From positions 54,772 through 118,771 of the forward strand of contig NZ_BDAU01000035.1 of NCBI RefSeq assembly GCF_001612615.1: 64,000 nt of DNA. Reading direction: 5' to 3'. Position 1 is the stretch's first letter. Every line of letters begins with the position of its first letter. Positions 50,028 through 59,201 of this stretch are shown piece after piece. The DNA comes from Nocardia amikacinitolerans NBRC 108937 (lineage in GTDB: Bacteria > Actinomycetota > Actinomycetes > Mycobacteriales > Mycobacteriaceae). The translations under genes and the position numbers were made by a program. Under the pieces are notes generated by a model. The model saw nothing but the letters and a program-made list of their open reading frames with translations, had not been told where the DNA came from and searched no databases.

Positions 50028-53000
50028 GTGAATCCACACAGGGGTTCGGGCAAGATGAGTCCCGACGCGGCCCCGGCCGATTCGGATACGCGCGGCATCG
50101 ATACGCGACGCGGCGCGGATACCCAGCGCGACACCCCACGCCCCGAGCTGGCAGGCATCGCGGACGAGCTCGCGGCGATGGGTCTCTCCGGGGCCGTCGA
50201 GATCGGCAGGGGCGGTTTCGGCGTGGTGTACCGCTGTCTGCAAGTCGCGCTGGAACGGGTCGTCGCGGTGAAGGTGCTCTCCTCCGAGATCGACATCGAG
50301 AGCCGGGAACGCTTCCTGCGCGAAGAACAGGCCATGGGCAGGCTCTCCGGCCACCCCAACATCGTCGACATCCTGCAGGTGGACGTCACCGCCAGCGGTA
50401 TGCCGATCATCGTGATGCCGTACTGCACACACGGTTCGCTCGAACAGCTCATCCGCGAGCAGGGCCCGCTCACCTGGGCGGATTCGCTGCGGGCCGGTGT
50501 GAAACTGGCGGGCGCGATCGAGAGCGCGCACCGCGCCCGAATCCTGCACCGCGACGTCAAACCAGCCAACGTGCTGCTCAGCGGCTACGGCGAACCGCAG
50601 CTCACCGATTTCGGCATCGCCAGGATTCCCGGCGGCTTTCGCACCTCCAGCAGCCTGATCACCGGGTCGCCCGCGTTCACCGCGCCGGAGGTGCTCAAGG
50701 GCGAGGAGCCGACCGTCCGCTCCGATATCTACGGTCTCGGGGCCACGCTGTTCGCCCTGCTCACCGGCCACGCCGCTTTCGAGAGGCAGGCGGGGGAGCG
50801 GGTGGTCGCGCAGTTCCTGCGGATCACCACCCAGCCGGTGCCGGACCTGCGCGAGCAGGACATTCCGCCCGATGTGGCCGACGCGATCGAGCGGGCCATG
50901 GCGCCCGATCCGGCCGATCGACCGGAATCGGCGTACGAGTTCGGCACGCTGCTGCGCTCGGTGCAGGTGGAACACGGCCAGCTGCCCGACGAGATGGCGC
51001 TGCTCGACACGACCGGGTTGCTCGAGGAGTTCGACGGCGCGCGTCCGGTGGTGGAGGCGCAACCGTCCACGCGCACCCGCCCCGCGGTGACCCGGCGCAG
51101 CTGGCCGTTGACGTTGCGTCCCGCCGTCTCGCAGCACCCGACCGGCGCGACCACCCTCCCGCCAACCGCCGCGACGAAATTCCACCCGCCGACCCCGGTC
51201 CTCGAGCCGGTACCGCGACCCCGGCTGCTCGACATCCTGCGCGCGGGCGGGCGGCGCAGGCTCGCGGTGCTTCACGCCCCCGCGGGGTTCGGCAAGAGCA
51301 CGGTGGCCGCGCAGTGGCGCGCGGAACTCAGCGGCGGCGGGGTGCCTGTCGCGTGGATCGGCATCGACCGCGACGACGACAACGAGATCTGGTTCCTCGC
51401 CCACCTCATCCAGGCCATCCACCGGGTGCGCCCCGATATCGGCGCCGGGCTCGACCAGGCGCTGGAGGAACACGCGGGCGACGCGGTGCCCTACGCCATC
51501 ACCACGCTCATCAACGAGATCCACGCGGGCGGGGAGACCATCGTGGTGGTGGTGGAAGACTGGCACCGCATCAGCGATCCCGGTACGCACCGCGCGATGG
51601 AGGCGCTGCTCGACAACGGCTGCCACCACCTGCGTTTCGTGGTGACCAGCAGGGAGCAGTCCGGCTTGCCGACCAGCCGAATGCGGGTGCATGACGAACT
51701 GGTCGAGATCGGGTCCGCGGCGCTGCGGCTCACCGTTGCCGAGACCAAGCAGATTCTGGTGGACCGCAACGGTTTCGCGCTTACCGAGGCGCAGGTGGAG
51801 CAGATCCACGAGGCGACCGACGGATGGCCCGCCGCCATCCAGCTGATCAGCCTCTCGCTGCGCGGCAACGTCGACCCGGAACAGCTGATCGCGACGCTTT
51901 CCGAAGGCAGTCACGGCATCCGCGAATATCTCGCCGAGAACGTGCTGGACGCGCTCGAACCGAGGATGCTCGACTTCCTCAGCTCGATCTCGGTGACCGA
52001 GCGCGTCTCCGCGTCGCTGGCCGCCGCCCTCTCCGACGACAGCGAGGCCGAGCTGCTGCTCGCCCAGGCCGAGCAGCGCGAGCTGTTCCTGCGGCGCATC
52101 GAGCACGACCCGGAGTGGTACCGGATGCAGCCGCTGTTCGCCGAGCATCTGCGCGCCCGGCTGGAACGCACCCAGCCGGGGAAGCTGAAGTCGCTGCACC
52201 GCAAGGCTTCCCGCTGGTACGCCGAACATCAGCTGCTGCGCAAGTCGGTGGACCACGCGCTTGCCGCGACGGATCTGAAGATGGCGCTGGATCTGGTCGA
52301 GGGTGGCGGCATGGACCTGATCGACGCATCCCGGCTGGCCACCCTGCTCGGCACGGTGTCGAAGCTGCCGGTGCAGCAGGTGGCTTCGCGGTCCAAGCTG
52401 CTGATGGCGGTGGCGCGAGCCAATGTGAACCTGCAACAGTCCAGCGCGGCGCGCAGCGCGTTGGGCAGGTTGTCGAACATGCTCGCCCGCGGCTCCTCCG
52501 GTGACGCCGATGTGGTCGTGCAGCGGTGCGAGGCCGCGGTGCTCGCCGCCGCAGACCAGATCGCGCGCGACCACACCGAGGGCGTGCTCGACCGCGTCGC
52601 GGACTGCCTCGAGCACCCCGAGGAGCTGCCCGCGTGGACGGTCTCCACCGCGGCGAACCTGACCTCGTTCGTGCGGCTGTGCCAGTTCGATTTCGACGGC
52701 GCCCGCAGCATCCAGGACTGGGCGGCCGAGTACCACGCCAGCTCCAAGGACCCGCTCGGCGTGGTGTTCGGGCTGTGCGGGCAGGGCGCGGCGGCCTACG
52801 AGCAGCTCGACATCGCCACGGCGATGCAGTGTTTCCAGCAGGCATGGGAGACGGCGCGGCTCCGCTCGGGTCCGCGATCGCACGCGGTGCGGGTGGCCTC
52901 GGCGTTGCTCGGCGAATTGAACTACCGCCGAGGCGATCTCGATGTCGCCGACCGGCTGCTCGACGAGAGCCACCAGCTGGTCACCCGGATCGGGCCGGTC

Positions 53001-53627
53001 GACTTCCTGATCCCGACGTTCGTCACCGGAGCGCGGATCAAGGCGGTGCTCGGCGATCTGGCGACCGCCGCGGCCCGGTTGGACGAGGGCGCAAGGATTG
53101 CCGCCGAGCACCGCCTGGTCCGGCTCGCCGCGCACATCCGCGCCGAACGGCTGCGGCTCGGCCTACCCGTGGAGTACCTGGCGCACGGCGACGGGCATTC
53201 CGAAGCGCTGAGCGTGGTCCACCACCGGTTGGTCGGTTCCGCCGCGCTCACCGCCGAGGCCGAGGAGATCGCGGGCATCCGCGGCCTGCTCGCGCAGAAG
53301 CCGCCGCGCTCGGACGACACCGCGGTGCGCCGCGCCCGCGCCCTGCACGGCCGGATGCTCGAACAGGACCGTCCCCGAGCGGAATTGGACACCGCGCTGC
53401 TGCTCGCGGAATGCCTCGCCGCGTCCGGCTGGGTCGGCGAGGCCACCGGCCTGCTGCTCCCCGCCGCCGCCACCTGCGCCGAACTGGGGTGGACCCGTCC
53501 GCTCTTGGACGCGGGCCCCGGCGTCGTCGCCATCCTGCGCGTGCTGCGCTCCGAAATGCACGCGTCCCCCGAGCAGCTGGAGGACGCGGCGCTACCCGCC
53601 CTGTTCCTGGAGGAACTCCTGGACTGA
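50028..53627 (+). CDS. pknK: PknK-like serine/threonine protein kinase with ATPase and TPR regions
   Basis: A 1199-residue regulatory kinase like mycobacterial PknK. Kinase domain: glycine loop IGRGGFGVVYR (about residue 60), Lys in VAVKVL (about 82), catalytic loop HRDVKPANVLL (about 175), DFGIAR (about 196), and activation segment GSPAFTAPE. A proline-rich linker leads to a MalT/STAND ATPase with P-loop HAPAGFGKSTVAAQW (about 418) and then about 600 residues of helical TPR-like repeats. A C-terminal LuxR helix-turn-helix is not seen. GTG 50028 behind AGGTGG is favoured; ATG 50055 would shorten it by nine. It is divergent from a MarR gene, a possible target or controller. Confidence 0.92.
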   Translation: MNPHRGSGKMSPDAAPADSDTRGIDTRRGADTQRDTPRPELAGIADELAAMGLSGAVEIGRGGFGVVYRCLQVALERVVAVKVLSSEIDIESRERFLREEQAMGRLSGHPNIVDILQVDVTASGMPIIVMPYCTHGSLEQLIREQGPLTWADSLRAGVKLAGAIESAHRARILHRDVKPANVLLSGYGEPQLTDFGIARIPGGFRTSSSLITGSPAFTAPEVLKGEEPTVRSDIYGLGATLFALLTGHAAFERQAGERVVAQFLRITTQPVPDLREQDIPPDVADAIERAMAPDPADRPESAYEFGTLLRSVQVEHGQLPDEMALLDTTGLLEEFDGARPVVEAQPSTRTRPAVTRRSWPLTLRPAVSQHPTGATTLPPTAATKFHPPTPVLEPVPRPRLLDILRAGGRRRLAVLHAPAGFGKSTVAAQWRAELSGGGVPVAWIGIDRDDDNEIWFLAHLIQAIHRVRPDIGAGLDQALEEHAGDAVPYAITTLINEIHAGGETIVVVVEDWHRISDPGTHRAMEALLDNGCHHLRFVVTSREQSGLPTSRMRVHDELVEIGSAALRLTVAETKQILVDRNGFALTEAQVEQIHEATDGWPAAIQLISLSLRGNVDPEQLIATLSEGSHGIREYLAENVLDALEPRMLDFLSSISVTERVSASLAAALSDDSEAELLLAQAEQRELFLRRIEHDPEWYRMQPLFAEHLRARLERTQPGKLKSLHRKASRWYAEHQLLRKSVDHALAATDLKMALDLVEGGGMDLIDASRLATLLGTVSKLPVQQVASRSKLLMAVARANVNLQQSSAARSALGRLSNMLARGSSGDADVVVQRCEAAVLAAADQIARDHTEGVLDRVADCLEHPEELPAWTVSTAANLTSFVRLCQFDFDGARSIQDWAAEYHASSKDPLGVVFGLCGQGAAAYEQLDIATAMQCFQQAWETARLRSGPRSHAVRVASALLGELNYRRGDLDVADRLLDESHQLVTRIGPVDFLIPTFVTGARIKAVLGDLATAAARLDEGARIAAEHRLVRLAAHIRAERLRLGLPVEYLAHGDGHSEALSVVHHRLVGSAALTAEAEEIAGIRGLLAQKPPRSDDTAVRRARALHGRMLEQDRPRAELDTALLLAECLAASGWVGEATGLLLPAAATCAELGWTRPLLDAGPGVVAILRVLRSEMHASPEQLEDAALPALFLEELLD

Positions 53628-53645
53628 AGGGCGGGCAGCGTCAGC

Positions 53646-54962
53646 TCAGGCTTCCCACCAGGGACGCAGCGGGACCGTCCACGCGCCGTTGGGCGGGAGC
53701 TTGACGCCGAGCACCTGGTGCAGCTGAACCACGTTGCGCTGGAAGCCGAGTCGGCAGCCCGCCATGTACAGGCCCCAGACCTTGGCCGTTCCCTCGCCGA
53801 CCTCGGCGACGCAGGCGTCCCAGTTGGCGACCAGGTTCTTGCACCATTCGTGCAGGGTCAGCGCGTAGTGCTCGCGCAGGTTCTCCTCGTGCAGCACCTC
53901 GAGCCCGGTGTTCTGGATCTCGGAGATGATGCGGCCGGAGCCGATCAGCTCGCCGTCCGGGAAGACGTACCTGTCGATGAAGTCGCCCGCTTTGGTGGTG
54001 CGGGTGTTGTCCGGGCGGGTGATGCAGTGGTTCAGGAACAGGCCGCCGTCGCGCAGCTTGTTCTTGATGAATTCGAAGTAGTACGGGTAGTTGTGCACGC
54101 CGATGTGTTCGGTGAGACCGATCGAGGACACGGCGTCGAACTCGCCCTCTGGCACGTCGCGATAGTCGGAGTGCCGCACCTCGGCCAGATCGGAGAGGCC
54201 TTCCTCGGCGATCTTCCGCTGCGCCCACTCGGCCTGCTCCGCTGAGAGGGTCGCGCCGATGACCTTGACGCCGCGCCGAGCCGCGTAGCGCACCATGCCA
54301 CCCCAGCCGCAGCCGATGTCGAGCAGCCGGTCGCCCTCCTTCAGGCGCAGCTTGTCGAAGACGAGGCGGTACTTGTTCTCCTGTGCCTGCTCCAGCGTCC
54401 AGTTCTCGTCGCCGTAGGCCGCGCAGGTGTAGGTCATCGAGGGACCGAGGACATACTCGTAGAAGGTGTTCGAGACGTCGTAGTGGTGGTGGATGGCCTC
54501 CGCGTCACGGGTCTTGGAGTGGCGCAGACCCTCGAACGCGATCCGGCGCCAGCGCGGCAGCGTCTCCTGCGGCGGCGGCGCGACCGGCTTGAGCCGCTCC
54601 CAGCCGAGCGAGCGCGCGATGGTGACCAGCGCGAGCGCCGACGGGCGGCGGAACTTCAAGTCCTGCATCGCCTTCAGGATCTCGTACGGGTCGCCCGGGT
54701 GGACGCCGGTCGCGGTCATGTCGCCCGCGATGTAGGCGCGCGCCATGCCGAGATCGCCGGGCGCGGTGGCCAGGTAGTTGATGCCGCGCGGGGTCTTGAT
54801 GTCGAGGGTGTAGTCCGAATCCTTCGGCCCGGTCGCGCTGCCGTCGTAGGCGGTCAGGCGAATCGGGACCTCGCCGTCGACGAGGGTCTCGAAGATCTCG
54901 GCAATGCTCAGTTTGGTTCCCAGGTCCGCGAACACGTCGGAACGGTCCTTGAATGTCGTCAT
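53646..54962 (-). CDS. tmsB: Tuberculostearic acid methyltransferase (cyclopropane synthase family)
   Basis: A 438-residue SAM-dependent methyltransferase of the CFA synthase type, related to Rv3720 and to TmsB/BfaB. It methylates the double bond of oleate in phospholipids as the first step to 10-methylstearate. SAM motif I is LLDIGCGWGGMVRYAARRG (about residues 208-226); other conserved blocks are HYDVSNTFYEYVLG, MTYTCAAY and SSIGLTEHIGVHNYPYYF. An N-terminal region of about 140 residues precedes the catalytic domain. ATG 54962 overlaps the stop of the FAD oxidoreductase gene (ATGA), so the pair is coupled. The name follows the pathway match, not an experiment. Confidence 0.9.
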   Translation of the reverse strand: MTTFKDRSDVFADLGTKLSIAEIFETLVDGEVPIRLTAYDGSATGPKDSDYTLDIKTPRGINYLATAPGDLGMARAYIAGDMTATGVHPGDPYEILKAMQDLKFRRPSALALVTIARSLGWERLKPVAPPPQETLPRWRRIAFEGLRHSKTRDAEAIHHHYDVSNTFYEYVLGPSMTYTCAAYGDENWTLEQAQENKYRLVFDKLRLKEGDRLLDIGCGWGGMVRYAARRGVKVIGATLSAEQAEWAQRKIAEEGLSDLAEVRHSDYRDVPEGEFDAVSSIGLTEHIGVHNYPYYFEFIKNKLRDGGLFLNHCITRPDNTRTTKAGDFIDRYVFPDGELIGSGRIISEIQNTGLEVLHEENLREHYALTLHEWCKNLVANWDACVAEVGEGTAKVWGLYMAGCRLGFQRNVVQLHQVLGVKLPPNGAWTVPLRPWWEA

Positions 54963-56404
54963 TTCCGTTGCACCGCCTTCGAATACAAATCCAGCAAGCG
55001 CTGGTCCGGGTCGTAGCGTTTCTTCAGTTCGGTGTAGGTCTGGCCGCCGTAGAGCGCCGCGAACTCGTCTTTTTCGTAGTACGCGTCGGAATACAGCGAT
55101 TTGTGCCCGTCGAACTCGGTCACGGTGCGTTCGATGGCGCGGTTGGCCGCGCCCTCCTGCTGGCCAGGAACGGTGGGCACGGCCGACCAGAATCCCACGT
55201 TGACGTAGGTGCGGTTCGGCTCGATCGGATACAGCGGCCAGGGACGTCCGGTCGCGGCGGGTGCGGCGGTCTCCCGCAAACGCAGTGGGCACAGCCATAT
55301 CGGCTCGATGGGAATCTCGCGCAGGAACCATTCGACGAAATCCGCGGTGCGCTCCACCGGGACCTCGATGTCCTGCACCACCCGCTCGCGCGGCGGGTTG
55401 CCCTTGCGGGCTTCCAGTTTGTCGCCGATGTCGTATTTGTGATCGAGGGCGACGAGCTTCCAGTAGAAGCTGCTGCGCCGGTAGCGCTTCGGCCAGAACC
55501 GGCGGATTCTCGGGTTCTGCGTGCCGAAAGCGCGCGAGCACCAGAACCAGTCGGTGTCCCAGCGCCACAGGTAGTCGTGGATGGTCAGGCGATCGCGCTT
55601 GGGCCGCGCGCCGTCGTGCTGGATGGAGCGGTAGTAGATGTCCATCCCGGTGTAATCGCTGACCGGACCTGGCTCGTCGGTCTGCCTGCCGAGCGTCAGG
55701 TAGCTCTCCTCGGCGGTGAACACGACGCCGTCGAGGTAGTCGACCCGCTCGCCGTCGTAGGACTTCTCGTCCACGATCCGCGTGATCGCGGCCTCCAGTT
55801 CGCGCAGGTCGCGGAACCGCACGTGGCGCAGCGCCACGTAGGGCAGTACGGGCTCGAGCTCGATTTTCAGCCGGACGGTGTACCCCAGCGTGCCGTAGGA
55901 ATTGGGGAAGCCGCGGAACAGGTCGGCGTGCTCGCCATCGGGCCGGGCGGTGAGCAGCTCGCCCGCACCGGTCAGCACGTCCATCTCCAGCACCGACTCG
56001 TGCGGGAGGCCGCTGCGGAACGAGGTGGACTCGATGCCGAGGCCGGTCACCGCGCCGCCGAGGGTGATCGTCTTGAGCTGCGGAACCACCAGCGGCGCCA
56101 GCCCGTACGGCAGGGTCGCGGCCACCAGGTCCTCGTAGGTGGTCATGCCCGCGACGTCGGCGGTCCGCGCGTCCGGATCCACCGCGACGACCTGGGTCAG
56201 GCCGGAAACGTCCAAGCCGGGCGCGGTGTTCTTGGCCCTGGCTCGGAACAGATTGGAGGTCTTCTTCGCCAGCCGCACGTTGGCGTCCGCGGGTATGGCG
56301 CGGTAACTCGCCAGAAGGCGATCCACACCCGCTCGGTGCGCGGCAAACCCTGATTCGCGTGCGGCCGGACTGTGACCGGCCTTCCCCAACAGACTCACTG
56401 CCAC
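54959..56404 (-). CDS. tmsA: FAD-binding oxidoreductase of tuberculostearic acid synthesis
   Basis: A 481-residue PCMH-type FAD protein related to Rv3719 and TmsA/BfaA. It reduces the 10-methylene intermediate made by the methyltransferase to the 10-methyl group. The FAD-binding part contains NVRLAKKTSNLFRARAKNTA, AGMTTYEDLVAATLPYGLAP and TLGGAVTGLGIESTSFRSG. The C-terminal half is the substrate domain with GRQTDEPGPVSDYTG and WDTDWFWCSRAFG. No membrane helix. It is the first gene of the pair and overlaps the methyltransferase start. Nocardia contains tuberculostearic acid as a marker lipid, which agrees with the presence of both genes. Confidence 0.88.
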   Translation of the reverse strand: MAVSLLGKAGHSPAARESGFAAHRAGVDRLLASYRAIPADANVRLAKKTSNLFRARAKNTAPGLDVSGLTQVVAVDPDARTADVAGMTTYEDLVAATLPYGLAPLVVPQLKTITLGGAVTGLGIESTSFRSGLPHESVLEMDVLTGAGELLTARPDGEHADLFRGFPNSYGTLGYTVRLKIELEPVLPYVALRHVRFRDLRELEAAITRIVDEKSYDGERVDYLDGVVFTAEESYLTLGRQTDEPGPVSDYTGMDIYYRSIQHDGARPKRDRLTIHDYLWRWDTDWFWCSRAFGTQNPRIRRFWPKRYRRSSFYWKLVALDHKYDIGDKLEARKGNPPRERVVQDIEVPVERTADFVEWFLREIPIEPIWLCPLRLRETAAPAATGRPWPLYPIEPNRTYVNVGFWSAVPTVPGQQEGAANRAIERTVTEFDGHKSLYSDAYYEKDEFAALYGGQTYTELKKRYDPDQRLLDLYSKAVQRK

Positions 56405-56623
56405 CCCTCGACGCTAGTACGCACCGTGATCTTCGACCACTGATAAATGATCGAGCCGGGATAAATGTCACGGGAATGTTGCATCGGGAATACCCGGTGT
56501 TCGGTGTGGCAGTCGTCCGGTCGAACACGCGGTAGGACAACGTGAGCCTGGACGCCGCGCACGCGCGGGCGCAGGGCAGGATAGGGGGCGGTCGAGACAC
56601 CGCATCCGGACAAGGAGCTCATT

Positions 56624-57058
56624 GTGGGACAGGTCAGCGCCAGCAGTTCGATCACCGTCGACGCGGATCCGAAGCGCGCGCTCGAGGCCATCGCCGACTA
56701 CGAGACGGTGCGCCCGCGCATTCTCTCCTCGCACTACCGCGACTACAAGGTCGTCGAGGGCGGCAAGGGCGCGGGCACCGTCGCCGAGTGGACGTTGCAG
56801 GCCACCGAGAAGCGCGTCCGTAACGTGCACGCCGTCGTTTCGGTGGCGGATTCCATTGTCACCGAGCGTGATTCGAACTCCACCATGGTGAACACCTGGA
56901 CGGTGACGCCGGAGGGCGCTGGCGCGCAGATCACGCTGCGCACCACGTGGAAGGGCGCTGGCGGCATCTCGGGCATCTTCGAGGGCATCTTCGCGCCGCT
57001 GGGGCTGAAGAAGATCCAGGCCGAGGTGCTGGAGAACCTGAAGCGCGAACTGGCCTGA
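56624..57058 (+). CDS. SRPBCC family protein (Rv3718c-like)
   Basis: A 144-residue START-like protein: GQVSASSSITVDADPKRALE and AIADYETVRPRILSSHYRDY start the fold, then EWTLQATEKRVRNVHAVVSV and NTWTVTPEGAGAQITLRTTW strands, and the C-terminal helix AEVLENLKRELA. The GTG at 56624 lies behind AAGGAG. In M. tuberculosis its counterpart is next to the same FAD oxidoreductase/methyltransferase pair, so a role in lipid binding around 10-methyl fatty acids is possible. It is divergent from tmsA. A very strong terminator follows. Confidence 0.88.
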   Translation: MGQVSASSSITVDADPKRALEAIADYETVRPRILSSHYRDYKVVEGGKGAGTVAEWTLQATEKRVRNVHAVVSVADSIVTERDSNSTMVNTWTVTPEGAGAQITLRTTWKGAGGISGIFEGIFAPLGLKKIQAEVLENLKRELA

Positions 57059-57074
57059 GCCGGTAGCGAATCGA

Positions 57075-57121
57075 GCGACGGCGCGGCCGGACCTTCCGAT
57101 GAGGTCCGGCCGCGCCGTCGC
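57075..57121. terminator. Very strong bidirectional terminator
   Basis: Bases 57075-57094 pair perfectly with 57102-57121: a 20-bp GC-rich stem with a 7-base loop. It lies between the convergent SRPBCC and VOC genes. Confidence 0.92.
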
Positions 57122-57128
57122 CATTCGA

Positions 57129-57479
57129 TCAGGCCTTGCCGATGTCGAAGAGGTTGCCCTCTGGGTCGGCGAGCGTCGCCCAGTTCCCGCCGTACTCGTC
57201 GAAATCGCCGATGTGCTTCGCGCCGAGGGCGACCGCGCGGTCGACCTGTTCGCGCCACTCGGTCGAGGCGAGATCCAGGTGGACGACGTTCTTGCCCGGC
57301 GTCTTGTCCGGCACCTTGATGAACATCAGTAGCGGCTTGTGCCCGGACTCCCTACCCACCGTCGCGAAGAACTCGTTGGCTCCTTCGTCGACGCGCTGCT
57401 CGAGCAGCTCCGCCCAGAATCCGGCGAGCGCCGCGGCGTTCTCGCAGTCGAAGGTGACGTTGGCGATGGACAGCGTCAT
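57129..57479 (-). CDS. VOC (glyoxalase/bleomycin-resistance-like) family protein
   Basis: A 116-residue protein with one vicinal-oxygen-chelate domain: LSIANVTFDCENAAALAGFW, KVPDKTPGKNVVHLDLAS and GGNWATLADPEGNLFDIGKA are the usual blocks, the last being the family's C-terminal signature. It is a metal-dependent or ligand-binding protein of unknown substrate. The six-base gap to the MerR gene upstream shows an operon in which the regulator may sense the VOC ligand. Confidence 0.92.
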   Translation of the reverse strand: MTLSIANVTFDCENAAALAGFWAELLEQRVDEGANEFFATVGRESGHKPLLMFIKVPDKTPGKNVVHLDLASTEWREQVDRAVALGAKHIGDFDEYGGNWATLADPEGNLFDIGKA

Positions 57480-57485
57480 GATCGT

Positions 57486-58313
57486 TCACTCCTGTTCTCG
57501 GCGTCCGCCGATGGGCCAGCAGACTTCGGTCCGGTATGCGGTCGGGTCGTCGGTGTCGTTCGGGGCCACCAGGTACAGCTCGCGCACCGGCTCCGGCAGC
57601 GCCGTGTCGTGTTCGGCGACGTGGCTGCCCAGCGCGCCGTAGGTGCGGTCGAAGTCCTCGAAGGGGCCGGTGTGCACGGCGATGGCGAAGTGGCGCGCGG
57701 GTAGTTCGATCACGTCGAGTCCCTCGGGCGGTTCGATGGCGTCGCGGGTGGGGATCGGCACGAAGGCGACCACCTCGCCTTCGTCGTTCTCGAAGAATTC
57801 CGGCGAGTACGTCGCGCCGCCGACCCCCGCGGGCTGCACGCCCGCTGCGGCCAAGGTCTGGTAGAGCTGCGCGAAGGACTGTCCGCACCAGATTTCGATG
57901 CCGTCGCGCTCGACGAAGCCGACGACGGCCAGCGCCGGAAATGCCGGAATCGACCGGTAGCTCACCGTGATCGGCGCGGGTTCGGTCAGCAGCGAACGCA
58001 GCGACGCGACCACCGCCCTTGTCCGCTGCAATTCCCCCTCCATGCGCTCCAGATGCGCACGCAGCGCGCTGTCCCGCGCGGCGACGTCCGGCGCGGCGAG
58101 CACGGACTTGATCTCGGGCAGCGGCATGTCGAGGCGGCGCAGGCGCCGGATCAGATGGGCCTGCGCCACCTGCTCGGTCGAGTAGCGCCGATAACCCGAG
58201 GCCGGGTCGATCTCGACCGGCTCGAGCAGTTCGATGTCGTGGTAGTACCGCAGCGTTTTCACGCTGAGGTAGGTCAGTCTGGCGAACTCACCGATCGAGA
58301 CGGTCGCGGTCAT
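57486..58313 (-). CDS. MerR family regulator with GyrI-like effector domain
   Basis: A 275-residue regulator like BmrR. The helix-turn-helix and coiled coil are VSIGEFARLTYLSVKTLRYYHDIELLEP (pieces at residues 5-32) and EQVAQAHLIRRLRRLDMPLP. The C-terminal half is a GyrI/SOUL-like ligand domain (SVSYRS-type start, EGLDVIELPARHFAIAVHTG and a terminal strand YLVAPNDTDDPTAYRTEV). No MerR metal-binding Cys are seen, so an organic ligand is expected. It starts at ATG 58313, with an upstream ATG at 58328 also possible. The VOC gene follows in the operon. Confidence 0.9.
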   Translation of the reverse strand: MTATVSIGEFARLTYLSVKTLRYYHDIELLEPVEIDPASGYRRYSTEQVAQAHLIRRLRRLDMPLPEIKSVLAAPDVAARDSALRAHLERMEGELQRTRAVVASLRSLLTEPAPITVSYRSIPAFPALAVVGFVERDGIEIWCGQSFAQLYQTLAAAGVQPAGVGGATYSPEFFENDEGEVVAFVPIPTRDAIEPPEGLDVIELPARHFAIAVHTGPFEDFDRTYGALGSHVAEHDTALPEPVRELYLVAPNDTDDPTAYRTEVCWPIGGRREQE

Positions 58314-58387
58314 GTGTTCAGCGAACACCCTCCAGCGACTGGAGAGTCAAGCGGCCCGCCGGCACATGGTTCGCTCACGACGTTCGC

Positions 58388-59071
58388 TCATGCCAAGGCG
58401 AAAGTCAGCAGCAGGGTGGTCTGCAGCGCGCCGCGCCACCACGAGTAGCCGAACCAGACGCCAGGGGTCACCTCGCGGATCTCGTCGTAGAGCGGCGGGC
58501 TCGGCGACGGGGCGTAGTTCAGCGCCCAGGCCGGGCGGCCGTCCAACACCGCTGGCGCGCGATACACATCGGCCCGCCAGCCCTCGACGCCCGCGCCGGT
58601 CAGGCGGTTCATCAGGTGTCCGCCGTCGGGACCGGTGTAGAAGGTCTTGCCGATCCACACGCCCGGTGCGATGCCCTGGATGTAGTTCGGCCGGACCACC
58701 CAGCCGTTCTTGACGCCCATCGGCACCGCGCCCTGCGGCGCGTCGTGGAAGATCGCGTCCTGCTGTTCCGGTGAGCAGCGGAAGCGCAGCGAATCCAAGG
58801 TCGCGGCCTTGTTGTCGGGATACAGCACGCACCCGCCGCCGTAGTCGGACGCCGCGGGGATCACGTCGGAATCGGCCGGGGCCACCTCCGAATCGGCCGG
58901 GGCCACCTCCGAATCGGCCGGGGCCACCTCCGAATCGGCCGGGACCGCCGCCGAATCGGCCGGGACCGCCGCCGAATCGGCCGGGGCCACGCCGGAATCC
59001 GCCGAGGCCGCCGGGGCGCAGAGGACCGAAAGGGCCATGGCGCCCACGAGAAGTACTCGGTTTGTGCTCAT
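58388..59071 (-). CDS. Secreted protein with imperfect heptad repeats
   Basis: A 227-residue secreted protein. The signal peptide ends around ALSVLCAPAASA (residues 13-24). It is followed by seven tandem copies of a seven-residue unit such as ADSEVAP or ADSAAVP (about residues 25-71), encoded by 21-bp DNA repeats. A C-terminal domain of about 150 residues follows with a Cys pair, YTGPDGGHLMN and NYAPSPSPPLYDE. I do not recognise that domain. The repeat count is likely variable. It stands alone and is divergent from ybaB. Confidence 0.8.
   Translation of the reverse strand: MSTNRVLLVGAMALSVLCAPAASADSGVAPADSAAVPADSAAVPADSEVAPADSEVAPADSEVAPADSDVIPAASDYGGGCVLYPDNKAATLDSLRFRCSPEQQDAIFHDAPQGAVPMGVKNGWVVRPNYIQGIAPGVWIGKTFYTGPDGGHLMNRLTGAGVEGWRADVYRAPAVLDGRPAWALNYAPSPSPPLYDEIREVTPGVWFGYSWWRGALQTTLLLTFALA
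58869..58998 (-). repeat. 21-bp repeats coding for the heptad linker
   Basis: About six 21-bp units, each containing GAATCGGCCGGGGCCACC or a close variant (GGGACCGCCGCC), encode the heptads of the secreted protein. The first three are nearly identical. Confidence 0.9.
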
Positions 59072-59201
59072 TGCTGTCTCCAGAATTCACCGAACCGGGA
59101 CCCGACCCACGTCGAGGTTAAGTGGGCCGGACCTGACTGTCTCGGTATATCCGGGAGGACTAGGCTGAACCGTGACAATCTCCCCTGAGAGAGGACGAGC
59201 A

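Noticed and set aside
49797..53135. 1112-residue open frame antisense to the PknK-like gene
   Set aside because: It is a shadow frame on the opposite strand of a gene with clear kinase and ATPase motifs; its product is low-complexity His/Arg/Asp-rich, as expected from GC-rich antisense.
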